A DNA stretch of 64,000 bases from Oceanobacillus zhaokaii (GCF_003352005.1 NZ_CP024848.1:195001-259000), one strand, 5' to 3'; shown: positions 18,585 through 27,925, counted from the first letter of the stretch. Notes: generated from the letters alone by a model not told the origin. Translations and numbers: made by a program.

Positions 18585-19035
18585 AACGGCAAATGGAGAT
18601 GTTAAAATGAGTAAAATCTCAGTAGAGAATAAAATGATATTTGCCTGGACGGTTTCATTGCTTGCGACTTCAGGAAGTTTATTTTTTTCCGAGGTAATGA
18701 AGTTTATTCCGTGTGAAATGTGTTGGTATCAACGAATTTTAATGTACCCGCAAGTTATTTTACTCGGAATCATGTTATGGAGAAAGGATGGACAGTCGAT
18801 CATATATGTTTTACCTCTTTCCATTATTGGCGTGCTTGTATCTGTCTATCATAATGTTATTCAAAAGATTCCACAGGCAAATGTTATTTCTTGTGGAATC
18901 ATTCCATGTGATATTGAATATATTAATTGGTTTGGATTTATAACGATACCTATGCTCTCTTTAATTGCATTTTTAGCACTTGTATGGGTACAAATTTCCA
19001 TACTAATCAATCATTACAGGGGGAAATCGATATGA
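18574..19035 (+). CDS. Disulfide bond formation protein, DsbB/BdbC-like
   Basis: The 153-aa protein has four membrane helices and both redox pairs of the DsbB/BdbC family: CEMC in FIPCEMCWYQRI after helix 1-2 and a second pair in ISCGIIPCDIEY. It should reoxidise an extracytoplasmic thiol oxidase using quinone. AAGGAG precedes ATG 18574; an alternative ATG at 18607 also has GGAG. It overlaps the thioredoxin-like gene by ATGA. In sublancin-type loci such pairs make bacteriocin disulfides, which fits the neighbouring CX6C peptide. Confidence 0.9.
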   Translation: MKSKTANGDVKMSKISVENKMIFAWTVSLLATSGSLFFSEVMKFIPCEMCWYQRILMYPQVILLGIMLWRKDGQSIIYVLPLSIIGVLVSVYHNVIQKIPQANVISCGIIPCDIEYINWFGFITIPMLSLIAFLALVWVQISILINHYRGKSI

Positions 19036-19496
19036 AGAAACTACTTGTGATTCTTGGCATTGTACTAGTCGGCTTTATTACATTTGAGATTATATATACA
19101 CAAGCGACCAAAGTTGATATCACCAACAATGCATACCAGAAGGAAACATTGCATCCGGAAACAATTAAACAGTTAAAAGACGAAAACTATGAAAATATTA
19201 TTTTGCCCGAAGAGTTAGATTCTATTCAGGCTGATGAACAAGAGGCAATTGTTTATTTTTATAGTCCAATTTGTCCCCACTGTTTAGAAACAACACCAGT
19301 GATTATTCCTAAATCAAAGGAAATAGATGCTGAGGTTCACATGTTTAATCTCTTGGAGTTTGAGAAGGGATGGGAGGATTATGGCATCACTAAAACACCT
19401 ACACTTGTCTACTATAAACAGGGGACTGAACGCAATAGATTTGAGGGGGCCATGGCAGAAACGGACTTTTTGAATTTTCTTGATTCTAACGATTGA
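19032..19496 (+). CDS. Membrane-anchored thioredoxin-like protein (BdbA-like)
   Basis: The 154-aa protein starts with an N-terminal hydrophobic anchor (residues 3-20), followed by an extracytoplasmic thioredoxin fold with active site CPHC in YSPICPHCLETTP and a TKTPTLVYYKQG cis-Pro segment. The start at 19032 overlaps the DsbB-like stop (ATGA), so the two are a coupled redox pair. It probably oxidises cysteines in exported proteins, perhaps the CX6C peptide. Longer in-frame readings from 18927 lie inside the previous gene. Confidence 0.88.
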   Translation: MKKLLVILGIVLVGFITFEIIYTQATKVDITNNAYQKETLHPETIKQLKDENYENIILPEELDSIQADEQEAIVYFYSPICPHCLETTPVIIPKSKEIDAEVHMFNLLEFEKGWEDYGITKTPTLVYYKQGTERNRFEGAMAETDFLNFLDSND

Positions 19497-19537
19497 AATT
19501 GATTAGAAATATATATTGAAGATGATGGAGGGAGCAA

Positions 19538-20218
19538 ATGTTTACTATAGGATATCGTGAGTTTATCAATTCTTTTAAAAGCATTAAATCATTACTGACT
19601 ATTATCACAATGATTTCGTTAAGCTATGCCATCGCTTATTATTCTGATAAATATATAAGCATCATCTATGAAGAATTTAATTTGACAAGTCTTGCAAGTC
19701 TATTGCTTGTCATGTTAATTTTAGGATTTTTATTTGTCTTTAGTATCTCACATGACACATTCAGTAGGGAAATACATAGTCGCACAGCAAGATTTCTAGT
19801 TACCAAAACGAATAGAGATACGATAGTAATTGGCAAATTTCTTGGTATCATGTTTTTTTGGATCGCTTGCATTGTGATCGCAACAATACTTCTAATAACC
19901 ATAACGATGAATTTCAGCGTCGAAGATTTTTTCCAAATCATTGTATTTATTACCTATCCAATTACATTTTGTATTCTAATATCCATTATCTTTTCTAGAC
20001 CTGGTTACTCCATGTTTATTGGATTATTCGCAGCAATCGCAATACCAGCTGTTAGTTTTTGGAGTATTTCATCGAACAATATATTTATTGGCTGGTTAAA
20101 GTACTTTACACCATACTACTATGCATACGAAGGCGGTTATAAGCATTATTTCATTCTTATTCTATCTGCAATTCTCCTAGTTCTATCGGTTATCCTATTT
20201 AGAAGGAAGGAGCTTTAA
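19538..20218 (+). CDS. ABC-2 type transporter permease
   Basis: The 226-aa protein has about six membrane helices and the cytosolic motif SREIHSRTARFLVTKTNR, typical of ABC-2 permeases of the NatB/LanE type. GGAGGG precedes the ATG. It is followed after one base by its ATPase. In lantibiotic and bacteriocin loci such permeases give self-immunity or export the peptide; here no peptidase-containing exporter is visible, so either role is possible. Confidence 0.85.
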   Translation: MFTIGYREFINSFKSIKSLLTIITMISLSYAIAYYSDKYISIIYEEFNLTSLASLLLVMLILGFLFVFSISHDTFSREIHSRTARFLVTKTNRDTIVIGKFLGIMFFWIACIVIATILLITITMNFSVEDFFQIIVFITYPITFCILISIIFSRPGYSMFIGLFAAIAIPAVSFWSISSNNIFIGWLKYFTPYYYAYEGGYKHYFILILSAILLVLSVILFRRKEL

Positions 20219-20219
20219 C

Positions 20220-21155
20220 ATGAGTGCAATTAAAATTGAACATGTCACGAAATACTATAAACCAAAGAATGTGATTGACGATATTTCCTTTGAAGTGAAG
20301 GAGGGAGAGATCTTCGGGTTATTAGGGAAAAATGGTGCGGGAAAATCAACCTTAATTAATATGATGGTTGATATTTTGCAGCCAACAGCTGGACAAATTT
20401 ATATCTTTGGTAAACCCAGTACAGAAATAGAAGTTAAGCAAAGGATAGGTGTTTTACCTGACTACGAGGCATTTTATGATTCCCTCAATCCAGTTGAACA
20501 TTTAAATTATTTTGCGAAGGTTAATGGAAAGAGAGTAACCAGGGAAGAAATAGTCCATGTACTAGAACAAGTTGGCTTGAATAAGGGTGTAATCACAAGA
20601 AAGGTGAAAAAATTCTCCTTTGGCATGAAGAAAAAGTTAGGCATCGCACAAGCCATCATTACGGATCCGGATTTAATTATCTTCGATGAACCTACCTCTG
20701 GCCTTGATGCAGAGGCTGTTATTCAGATTCAACACCTGATTCGCAGCTTAAATGCAAGAGGGAAAACAATTTTTATGACCTCCCATAACTTAGATGAAAT
20801 TGAGAAGATTTGTACACGAATCGCAATTCTCAGTGATTCAAATGTGATGAACATTGGTACCCTTAATGAACTGAGAAAAGAATTCCATGCTTACACAACG
20901 ATTATTTTTAAACATTTACCATATAAACAAGATCAGCTTAACCTTGTAAGAAATCAAATTGAAAGCATGTCAGAAAAGGTGATATGGGAGACAGAGCAAA
21001 CAAAAGTTATTCTGCAGAATGAAATGCAAATTCCATATCTACTCAAAATACTAGTCAACCAAGACATCCAAATCCTACGTATGGATGTCATTGAACCCTC
21101 CCTCGAAGACATCTTCCTTGGAGGATTTAAGGATAGACAACTAGTTCCAGTCTGA
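20220..21155 (+). CDS. ABC transporter ATP-binding protein
   Basis: The 311-aa ATPase has Walker A GLLGKNGAGKST, Walker B LIIFDEPTSGLD, and an H-switch in TSHN. The signature is SFGMKKKLGIAQ, the variant common in the ABC-2 (NatA/LanF) branch. A C-terminal domain of about 90 residues ends EPSLEDIFLG. It begins one base after the permease stop, so the two form one transporter. It closes the plus arm before a strong terminator. Confidence 0.9.
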   Translation: MSAIKIEHVTKYYKPKNVIDDISFEVKEGEIFGLLGKNGAGKSTLINMMVDILQPTAGQIYIFGKPSTEIEVKQRIGVLPDYEAFYDSLNPVEHLNYFAKVNGKRVTREEIVHVLEQVGLNKGVITRKVKKFSFGMKKKLGIAQAIITDPDLIIFDEPTSGLDAEAVIQIQHLIRSLNARGKTIFMTSHNLDEIEKICTRIAILSDSNVMNIGTLNELRKEFHAYTTIIFKHLPYKQDQLNLVRNQIESMSEKVIWETEQTKVILQNEMQIPYLLKILVNQDIQILRMDVIEPSLEDIFLGGFKDRQLVPV

Positions 21156-21214
21156 TTCTTATTTTCGCATTAAAATAAGAAAACATATGGTCAAGACGCT
21201 AACCGATAAAATTG

Positions 21215-21247
21215 AACTGCATCCCTATTTAGGGATGCAGTTTTTTT
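21215..21247 (+). terminator. Terminator of the plus-strand bacteriocin arm
   Basis: CTGCATCCCT (21217-21226) pairs with AGGGATGCAG (21231-21240) around a 4-base loop, followed by seven T. Confidence 0.9.
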
Positions 21248-21433
21248 CATCCTTTAACTGCTCCAACTGGGGGAATATTATTGACTGTGACTGGAGGCAA
21301 CACTAAAGACTTCAGGGTTTTAATTCAATCTCATATGAAGCGAACTACTTTTATTTTGTTACTATCGACTCATCATATCAGACGCATATTTCAATCCGCA
21401 TTTCCCATACTAAGCAATAAAGGAGGGATTTCC

Positions 21434-21610
21434 ATGGCAAAAAGAACGAAAAAAAATGATGCAGAACAGAAGAATAAACAAGGATTTGATTCCAGTAAGA
21501 GGGATTCAGAATTCTCTAAGGAAATAGGAAGTGGCAGTGCAAAGGCAAATCAGATGCATAAAAATAAAGCGAAGAAAGAAAGAGCATCTAAGATAAACAC
21601 TAAAGGATAG
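21434..21610 (+). CDS. Probable gamma-type small acid-soluble spore protein
   Basis: The 58-aa protein is very hydrophilic, rich in Lys, Asn, Gln and Ser, and begins MAKRTKKNDAEQKNKQGFD, with an EFSKEIGSG segment reminiscent of gamma-SASP cleavage sites. These proteins store amino acids in the spore core. The ATG at 21434 has AAAGGAGGG upstream; the longer in-frame reading from 21281 has none. Assignment rests on composition and one short motif. Confidence 0.55.
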   Translation: MAKRTKKNDAEQKNKQGFDSSKRDSEFSKEIGSGSAKANQMHKNKAKKERASKINTKG

Positions 21611-21648
21611 GGATGTCTTGATAAAGCTGATTAGGGAGGATCCATTCT

Positions 21649-21774
21649 ATGTCTAAATCAAAACGACAACAAGAAAGAGAGTGGCAAGGAAGGAAGCAAT
21701 CTCAAAACCCGCATGGAAAAGTTAAATCGTTTGAAGAGCTAACTGCAGATTCAGTGAAAGATAAATCGAAATAA
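21649..21774 (+). CDS. Small hydrophilic protein (DUF6254-like)
   Basis: The 41-aa ORF starts MSKSKRQQEREWQGRKQSQN and continues with HGKVKSFEEL. GGGAGGA lies 9 bases before the ATG. The REW..RKQ..NPHGKVKSFEEL pattern is one I associate with the DUF6254 family of bacilli; function is unknown. It follows the SASP-like gene by 38 bases, so it may be co-transcribed in sporulating cells. Confidence 0.6.
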   Translation: MSKSKRQQEREWQGRKQSQNPHGKVKSFEELTADSVKDKSK

Positions 21775-21810
21775 AATTAAACAATAGGTAATGATAAACC
21801 CCCAAAGAAG

Positions 21811-21855
21811 AATGGTTTCGATCATTAATAACCGATGATCGAAACCAATTTTAAA
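21811..21855. terminator. Bidirectional terminator
   Basis: TGGTTTCGATCAT pairs perfectly with ATGATCGAAACCA, flanked by A and T runs, between the small plus-strand genes and the chemoreceptor on the minus strand. Confidence 0.85.
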
Positions 21856-21935
21856 TTATTGCTAGTTTTGTCCCTGTCTTAATAAGTTTACATAATACTC
21901 CATTACTTTATAAGTTGCTTTAGCTTATTCAAAAC

Positions 21936-23918
21936 TTAAATCTTAAATCGACGTACTAATTCATTTAATTTTTCAGCAAGCATCTCAAGTTCAACAGAGC
22001 TTCCCGCTACTTCCACCATCGAGCTGCTTGACTGCTGTGCTGTTGCTGATGTTTCCTCTATACCTGCAGCTGATTCTTCCGTTATTGCTGCAATTTCTTG
22101 GATGGCTACGTTCATTTCGTTGCTGCCATCTGCAATTTCGGATAAGTTTCCAGTTATAACAGTAATATAATCTACCATCTCTGTTGTGGCAGAATTAATT
22201 TTATTAAGAGTTTCCGCAGTTGTTTTGATTTGTGAGGTTCCAAGTTTAACCTCAGCATATCCTGCTTTTAATGATTCAGCAACAGCTTGAGATTCGGATT
22301 GGATATTACTTACAACTTGTGTAATATCTAATACCGATACAGATACTTGTTCAGCCAGTCTTCTAACTTCATCAGCTACAACAGCAAATCCTTTGCCATG
22401 TTCACCTGCCCTCGCTGCCTCAATTGCTGCATTGAGAGCTAGCAAATTTGTTTGATTCGCAACTTCCTCGATAATGGAAACAAGCTGGGATATTTGTTGA
22501 GATCCGGCTTCCAAAGTATCCATCTTTTCCACTGATCCTTTTACAATTTCATCAATTTCCATCATTTGCTGATTTGAGGATTCCATTAGTTGCTTACCAT
22601 GGCTTGTCAGCTCTAAAACCTCCATTGAGGTTTTCCGAACTTTTGCTCCTTCTTCGTTCGTATCCTGAATTTTTACAGAAAAACTCCCCATAGCAGAAGA
22701 TAGTTCACTTGTAGAATCAGCTTGTTTTTCTGTTCCTGCAGCAATTTCCTCCATTGTTAAGGAAATCTGTTGGGAGCCTGTTGTTACTTCGTTAGCCAAT
22801 TGGGTTAATTCCCCACTCTGTGATGCAACATTATTTGAAGCTGCAGCCACGTTCGAAATAGTATCGTGAAGGGTGTCCTGCATTAATTTCATATCTGCTA
22901 GCAGTTCACCAATCTCATCATTGCGTTTACTTAAGGTAATTTTGGTTTTTAAGTTACCTTTTGAAAGCTCCAGCATTGCTCTTGCTATTTGTTTGATAGG
23001 ATTGGAAATCGATCTACTAAACTTCATCGATACAAGGATTACGACAATAATGGTTATGGCCATGATTACTAAGCCAATATACAAAGATCTTTCTTTTGTA
23101 TCATTAATAACAGATATATCTTGAGTAATACCAATAGTACCTATTGTTTCCGATTGAGTAGGGTCATACATCGGTATGTAAGATTCTAGTGTATCGCCAT
23201 CATGGGAAGCTATGCTTTCTCCATTTTCAATAGTTGATAATAATGAACTGTTCTTAATTGTCTCACCTATATGGGAATCAATGGATGATAAAGCGATAAC
23301 TCCCTTTTCATTATATATGTCGATGGTCACACCTGGCAGTATGTCCTTTAATTCATTCAAAAAAGTATCATCAATACCAGTCTGAAGTGTTCCGATGACC
23401 TCATTATTACGAATAATTGGTGCAAAAGCACGAACAGAAAGTCCGCTGCTGCCGAATTCAAATCCTGAACTGACTTCACCGTTTAATGCTGTTTGAATTG
23501 CAGGCAGAGAGCTTTTGTCGTCTCCGTATTTTTCTGGATTGTGTCCACGTAATATTACATTCCCTGAGATATCTCCAAATTCAAGAACGTTAAGGCCATG
23601 TTCAACTTCAAGACGTGCAAAAACCGGGATAATTGTTTGCAGTAATTCATCACGGTTCTCAAATTGATAAGCATCAATAATTGTATCGTTGCTCGCATAA
23701 ATTTTTGTTATTTCGAGTAAATCCTCTGTTTCCTTTTGAAACTGTGCTTGCACCGTATGCTCAGTTTCTTTTTGCTGAATGTTGATAAGTTTATCAAACC
23801 CTTGCTCCGTAGTGAAATAAATAATACTCACTGTAAGAAGTAAAGGCAATACAGCTAATGTAAGTATAATTGTTAGTAATTTTTTATTTAAACTATTAAA
23901 TGTAAATATCTTTTTCAT
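21936..23918 (-). CDS. Methyl-accepting chemotaxis protein
   Basis: The 660-aa chemoreceptor has an N-terminal helix (about 12-32), an extracytoplasmic Cache-type sensor (about 35-275), a second helix (about 280-300), a HAMP domain (about 305-360), and a long coiled-coil signalling domain with the conserved tip [20 protein letters not shown] and [16 protein letters not shown]. The ligand cannot be told. It is monocistronic, with AAGGGG before the ATG. Confidence 0.95.
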   Translation of the reverse strand: MKKIFTFNSLNKKLLTIILTLAVLPLLLTVSIIYFTTEQGFDKLINIQQKETEHTVQAQFQKETEDLLEITKIYASNDTIIDAYQFENRDELLQTIIPVFARLEVEHGLNVLEFGDISGNVILRGHNPEKYGDDKSSLPAIQTALNGEVSSGFEFGSSGLSVRAFAPIIRNNEVIGTLQTGIDDTFLNELKDILPGVTIDIYNEKGVIALSSIDSHIGETIKNSSLLSTIENGESIASHDGDTLESYIPMYDPTQSETIGTIGITQDISVINDTKERSLYIGLVIMAITIIVVILVSMKFSRSISNPIKQIARAMLELSKGNLKTKITLSKRNDEIGELLADMKLMQDTLHDTISNVAAASNNVASQSGELTQLANEVTTGSQQISLTMEEIAAGTEKQADSTSELSSAMGSFSVKIQDTNEEGAKVRKTSMEVLELTSHGKQLMESSNQQMMEIDEIVKGSVEKMDTLEAGSQQISQLVSIIEEVANQTNLLALNAAIEAARAGEHGKGFAVVADEVRRLAEQVSVSVLDITQVVSNIQSESQAVAESLKAGYAEVKLGTSQIKTTAETLNKINSATTEMVDYITVITGNLSEIADGSNEMNVAIQEIAAITEESAAGIEETSATAQQSSSSMVEVAGSSVELEMLAEKLNELVRRFKI

Positions 23919-24224
23919 ATGAGTCCCCTTGTAATTTTGTAGTTCTTGTTGGTATTTAGACTATCCACCTTATAATATTTATTTCTATCATAAAAAATGA
24001 TGATATATATATTATATCGACTTCTATGACAACAATCTTAAGTGGTTAGAAAGTAGCGACAGGTTATTGTTTTATCTAATGATTCATAAAGTATCGAGTT
24101 CGATTATTGATAACTTAAACAATAAAATATGAAAAAGGCACTGCTTAAGTGCAGTGCTAATTGTTAAGTCGATTATGGAAGTCCTAATTTATAGCTGAGA
24201 TAAAGGTGTCTTGCCCTGTCGTAT

Positions 24225-24614
24225 TTAAACCTCCCTTACAACCGTACCTGAAACTTGATCATGGGGAAGGATCGCTCCATCCTGCTCTTCAAAAGATTTC
24301 CGACTTTTAAAGTAATCAAGAGTGCTCAATGTATCTCGATAAGCCATTCGTTTAATGATTTGGTTCGGCGTCGGTTGAGATCCGTCCTCATTTTTAAGGG
24401 CTAGTCCCATTGTTTTATAACCGATTGTTTGGCCAGATGTACGCAGTTGTGCATATTCCAGTGACCACATCACAAGGGTAGGTGTCACTAGTACATGAAC
24501 AGCTTCATTTTTCACCTTTTTTCGCAAGAAGTACTCAATGCCTGCGGTTACAGCAGTTGAAATGGCAAGGTCAATAAAATATGCTTTTGTACGTTTTTTT
24601 GTAATAGATCTCAC
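24225..24614 (-). CDS. RDD family membrane protein
   Basis: The 129-aa protein starts RSITKKRTKAYFIDLAIS, with the conserved Arg and Asp of RDD proteins, has about two hydrophobic stretches, and includes TSGQTIGYKTMGL. The start is GTG with AGGGAG about 10 bases upstream. Some halophile RDD proteins act in Na+ export, but short versions like this are uncharacterised. Confidence 0.75.
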   Translation of the reverse strand: MRSITKKRTKAYFIDLAISTAVTAGIEYFLRKKVKNEAVHVLVTPTLVMWSLEYAQLRTSGQTIGYKTMGLALKNEDGSQPTPNQIIKRMAYRDTLSTLDYFKSRKSFEEQDGAILPHDQVSGTVVREV

Positions 24615-24893
24615 TAAAACTACTCCCTTCTTTTTGGCTTGCTAATACATTTACGAATATCGAAGGAAAAGGTTTCACACAACTTGGTAAATAATGGAGT
24701 CTATCGTGAGTTTCATAAAATCATCTGTATTCTTATCAAAAAGCTAACTTGACATCACCATTGGAAGAAAGTGAAAAACTTGAAAAATTATCCCTTTCAA
24801 AAAGGCGATTCCAACGATGGATATCTTCATTTTCCCTAATAGTTATGCCGTTCTTTTTTATTTAGTACATGCATAATCTATTAAAAGGTGGTG

Positions 24894-25145
24894 ATGGAGA
24901 TGTTTGAAATTTATGATGTGGTGTTGATTCCGCTTATAATAGGCTTGGTTCAGCTCCTGAGAACGTTGGGATTGAGAAAGAAATACCTGCCCCTTGCATC
25001 ATTAATTTTTGGTTTGGCAGGCGGGATTTTTTATATGTATCCGGATGATCTCAAAGGCGGCATTATTGTTGGTCTAATGCTAGGTCTATCGGCAAGCGGT
25101 TTATACAGTGGAACGAAAAATGCATTAGAGGATAGTAGGAAGTGA
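24894..25145 (+). CDS. Small holin-like membrane protein
   Basis: The protein (83 aa) has an N-terminal hydrophobic helix, a LRTLGLRKKYLPLASLIFGL segment, a third hydrophobic stretch and a charged tail. This layout resembles phage holins of the A118/r1t type. No other phage gene is nearby, so it is probably a domesticated or chromosomal holin-like gene. The start is ambiguous between ATG 24894 (after AAAGGTGG) and ATG 24900. Confidence 0.55.
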   Translation: MEMFEIYDVVLIPLIIGLVQLLRTLGLRKKYLPLASLIFGLAGGIFYMYPDDLKGGIIVGLMLGLSASGLYSGTKNALEDSRK

Positions 25146-25205
25146 GTGTCCCGAGTCATATTCTCGCAAAAATTGTTCATTTTAAAAATAGATTTAAATC
25201 CATAG

Positions 25206-25257
25206 GCTATTCACTATTCCTCGCATGCTTACCTGAGGTTAAGTGAATAGCTTTTTC
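25206..25257 (+). terminator. Terminator after holin-like gene
   Basis: GCTATTCACT (25206-25215) pairs with AGTGAATAGC (25242-25251), followed by five T. Confidence 0.75.
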
Positions 25258-25316
25258 TATGTTAATATTCGACTAAAATTCAATTCGTAACAAGTGTTGA
25301 GTGAATCTTAAAGCTG

Positions 25317-26042
25317 TCATCCTTTCCTAGACTCAATCCACCTTACTGCTAACCACAGCCCCAAGAATACTACAAACCCCACTAAACACAAATTCACATA
25401 GTACCAAACGCCACTCCCAAGCAAATCTAAAGGAGTAGAGGCTTTAGGTGTACTCGCCAAATACAAATAATTAGATCCCAGCAATGGATTCACAGCAAAT
25501 CCAATAATCCCTGAATAAATTAGCATGTAACCATATGTCTCCAGCATTGATTTAAAGGTGACCTTAACAGAACTCGTTGAGATTAGAAAAATCCCCGTCC
25601 AAGAAATAGCTAAATGAGAGATGAAAAATTGCAAAAAACGAAATTGCGGAAAATCATAAGGTAATTCAGGAGTAATGATCGCCAGGAATGCAGGAATAAA
25701 GCCAATGAAAAATGAAATCACGATTAATCTCTGGTTCAAACTCGCTAGGGCAATAGCACCGATAATGCTGGCAATCCCGCAGAGATGCAATGGAATATAT
25801 TCACTTAGACTCCAGATGCCATTTGTCGCAGTCCATATTTGATAAGAAACCTCAGATAAAACTAGGACACTAAATAGACTCCAGCGGATGATATTGTATG
25901 CGCGCGAATCCATGCCATCTTGTTTGCGCATGAAAAAGAAGAGGATAAGTCCGATTGCATAAATCAAAATCATGATAAGATGACTCTTACCGAACGAAAT
26001 AAAAGGATCGCCATCAATATTGGTAAACCATTCCCGAATCAT
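25317..26042 (-). CDS. ywaF: TIGR02206 family membrane protein (YwaF-like)
   Basis: The 241-aa protein has six or seven hydrophobic helices and the family hallmark SLSEYIPLHLCGIASIIGAI, with further conserved SHLAISWTGIF and NPLLGSNYLYL segments. These match YwaF/TIGR02206 proteins, which have no established function. It lies downstream of fabI but is separated by a strong terminator. Confidence 0.85.
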   Translation of the reverse strand: MIREWFTNIDGDPFISFGKSHLIMILIYAIGLILFFFMRKQDGMDSRAYNIIRWSLFSVLVLSEVSYQIWTATNGIWSLSEYIPLHLCGIASIIGAIALASLNQRLIVISFFIGFIPAFLAIITPELPYDFPQFRFLQFFISHLAISWTGIFLISTSSVKVTFKSMLETYGYMLIYSGIIGFAVNPLLGSNYLYLASTPKASTPLDLLGSGVWYYVNLCLVGFVVFLGLWLAVRWIESRKG

Positions 26043-26055
26043 ATTAGCCCTCCAT

Positions 26056-26102
26056 TAAAAAAAGATTCCCTACGCTACATTATATGCAGCATAGGGAATC
26101 TT
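26056..26102 (-). terminator. Terminator of fabI
   Basis: GATTCCCTA (26064-26072) pairs with TAGGGAATC (26092-26100), with further pairing inside. A run of seven T follows on the minus strand. Confidence 0.85.
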
Positions 26103-26111
26103 CATTTCTGT

Positions 26112-26888
26112 TTAACCACCAATAATATGGAATCCAGAATCAACATGGAGCACTTCTCCAGTTACCCCTCTTGAAAGGTCACTGATAAAGAATAGAGTTG
26201 CATCCCCGACTTGATCTTGATCGACATTGCGGCGAAGAGGAGCCTTTTCAACAATAACGTTTGCTTTGTCATTGAATCCAGATACACCTTTAGCAGATAG
26301 GGTGCGAATTGGACCAGCTGAAATCGCATTTACACGGATATTGTATTTACCCATATCCTCTGCCAAATAACGTACGCTTGCTTCAAGAGAAGCCTTAGCA
26401 ACGCCCATGACATTATAGTTAGGGATGACACGTTCAGAACCGAGATATGTTTGTGTTACGATACTTCCGCCCTCTGTCATTAATTCCTTCGCTGCTTTTG
26501 TAACAGCAACTAGAGAATATGCGCTAATTTCTTGCGCTAAAAGGAAGCCGTCGCGAGATGTGTCTGCGTATTCGCCTTTTAGTTCCTCACGTTTTGCGAA
26601 AGCAACGGAATGAATGACACCGTGGATGACGCCAACCTTTTCTTTAATTTCTGCAAATGCTGCTTGAATACTTTCGTCATTAGAAACATCACAATTCACT
26701 AATAAGGTTGCTTCCATATTATTGCTTTCTAATAGTTTCACTAATTTCTGGTGGGAGCGTTCCTGGCGATTGGTGAAGATAAGGTTTGCACCTGCATTAT
26801 GCAATGACTTGGTAATCCCCCATGCAATGCTTCGTTCATTTGCAACACCCATGACTACAATATTTTTTCCTTCTAATAGACCTGACAT
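26112..26888 (-). CDS. fabI: Enoyl-[acyl-carrier-protein] reductase (NADH) FabI
   Basis: The 258-aa length is that of B. subtilis FabI. The short-chain dehydrogenase features are present: the nucleotide-binding segment IVVMGVANERSIAWGI, the catalytic Tyr-x6-Lys in NYNVMGVAKAS, and AISAGPIRTLSAKG. It reduces trans-2-enoyl-ACP in the last step of the fatty acid elongation cycle. I chose ATG 26888 with GGAGG upstream, rather than the longer in-frame start at 26924. Confidence 0.97.
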   Translation of the reverse strand: MSGLLEGKNIVVMGVANERSIAWGITKSLHNAGANLIFTNRQERSHQKLVKLLESNNMEATLLVNCDVSNDESIQAAFAEIKEKVGVIHGVIHSVAFAKREELKGEYADTSRDGFLLAQEISAYSLVAVTKAAKELMTEGGSIVTQTYLGSERVIPNYNVMGVAKASLEASVRYLAEDMGKYNIRVNAISAGPIRTLSAKGVSGFNDKANVIVEKAPLRRNVDQDQVGDATLFFISDLSRGVTGEVLHVDSGFHIIGG

Positions 26889-26970
26889 ATGTATACCTCC
26901 AAAAATATCTTTTCTTTCGTACATTATAACCTAATTATTACAATGAAAGAAACTTTTACATGGGGTGAGG

Positions 26971-27051
26971 ATGCCCAAAAGGAAAATTCCGGATTCGGGA
27001 AATAATAATAATCAAATAGGGGATGTAAAAAAACGAATTATCGTGAAATAA
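26971..27051 (+). CDS. Possible 26-aa basic peptide
   Basis: An ORF of 26 codons begins MPKRKIPDSGNNNNQIGD and ends in a Lys/Arg/Ile tail. GGGGTGAGG directly abuts the ATG, so spacing is poor. Composition recalls small spore proteins, but nothing specific is recognised. It could be chance. Confidence 0.3.
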   Translation: MPKRKIPDSGNNNNQIGDVKKRIIVK

Positions 27052-27157
27052 GTCGTTTGCTAAAAATTTATTGATGGTGAAAAAGGCGTCATTACGCGGA
27101 TTAAACGCAAGTTTCATCTTGTTTCTACATTTATTTTAAAAAAATGTAAATTTCCCC

Positions 27158-27186
27158 TTTACAAAGTATGGGGAACTGGGTATAAT
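27158..27186 (+). promoter_or_regulatory. Promoter of the tRNA cluster
   Basis: TTTACA (27158-27163), a 17-base spacer and a perfect TATAAT (27181-27186) lie about 50 bases before tRNA-Glu. Confidence 0.9.
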
Positions 27187-27238
27187 AAAATTCGTTGGTC
27201 CGAAAAGACAACAAAACATATGAAATCTTAAATTTCAT

Positions 27239-27313
27239 GGCCCGTTGGTCAAGCGGTTAAGACACCGCCCTTTCACGGCGGTATCACGGGTTCGAATCCC
27301 GTACGGGTCACCA
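27239..27313 (+). tRNA. tRNA-Glu (TTC)
   Basis: The acceptor stem is GGCCCGT/ACGGGTC, the anticodon loop CTTTCAC gives TTC, the T-arm is GGGTTCGAATCCC, and CCA is encoded. It is the first gene of a six-tRNA cluster. Confidence 0.97.
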
Positions 27314-27317
27314 TTAT

Positions 27318-27393
27318 GGAGGATTAGCTCAGCTGGGAGAGCACCTGCCTTACAAGCAGGGGGTCGCAGGTTCGAGCCCTGCATCCTCCACCA
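27318..27393 (+). tRNA. tRNA-Val (TAC)
   Basis: The acceptor stem is GGAGGAT/ATCCTCC, the anticodon loop CTTACAA gives TAC, and CCA is encoded. Confidence 0.97.
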
Positions 27394-27396
27394 TAC

Positions 27397-27472
<76 letters not shown>

Positions 27473-27514
27473 TGTCTCATCTATGTATAAACATCTGTTT
27501 ATAGTTAACAATAT

Positions 27515-27599
27515 GGAGGGGTAGCGAAGTGGCTAAACGCGGCGGACTGTAAATCCGCTCCCTCAGGGTTCGGCAGTTCGAATCTGCCCCCCTCCACCA
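27515..27599 (+). tRNA. tRNA-Tyr (GTA)
   Basis: This is a long-variable-arm tRNA with acceptor GGAGGGG/CCCCTCC, anticodon loop CTGTAAA (GTA) and encoded CCA. Confidence 0.97.
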
Positions 27600-27609
27600 T
27601 TATTATTGT

Positions 27610-27684
27610 TGGGCTATAGCCAAGCGGTAAGGCATCGGGTTTTGATCCCGTGTATCCTAGGTTCGAATCCTAGTAGCCCAGCCA
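27610..27684 (+). tRNA. tRNA-Gln (TTG)
   Basis: The acceptor stem is TGGGCTA/TAGCCCA, the anticodon loop TTTTGAT gives TTG, and CCA is encoded. Confidence 0.96.
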
Positions 27685-27755
27685 TTTTTTAAATTTGAAT
27701 TTATGTTCTTTAATTTAAAAAGGTCCGCTCAATAAGCATAAAGTATTTTCAGCAC

Positions 27756-27828
27756 GAGCCATTAGCTCAGTCGGTAGAGCAATTGACTTTTAATCAATGG
27801 GTCGAAGGTTCGAATCCTTCATGGCTCA
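27756..27828 (+). tRNA. tRNA-Lys (TTT), CCA not encoded
   Basis: The acceptor stem is GAGCCAT/ATGGCTC, the anticodon loop CTTTTAA gives TTT, and the discriminator A is followed by TC, so no CCA is encoded. Confidence 0.96.
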
Positions 27829-27875
27829 TCTTACTTTAAATAAAAGGTTATACATCATGGATAGTATAAATGCGT

Positions 27876-27925
27876 AAACAAGGTCGTTATGATTGTAAAC
27901 AACCTTGTTTATTTGCATTATGCGG
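27876..27925 (+). terminator. Terminator of the tRNA cluster
   Basis: AAACAAGGT (27876-27884) pairs with ACCTTGTTT (27902-27910), followed by a moderately T-rich tract. Confidence 0.65.

Noticed and set aside
12292..21155. Integrated mobile element carrying the bacteriocin island
   Set aside because: No integrase, transposase, tRNA junction or flanking direct repeat of convincing length was found; only short motif copies at 14595 and 18191.
24894..25145. Prophage, based on the holin-like gene
   Set aside because: No other phage gene (lysin, structural or integrase) lies nearby.
26889..26940. FapR operator upstream of fabI
   Set aside because: The AT-rich sequence there does not clearly match the TTAGTACC-type palindrome.
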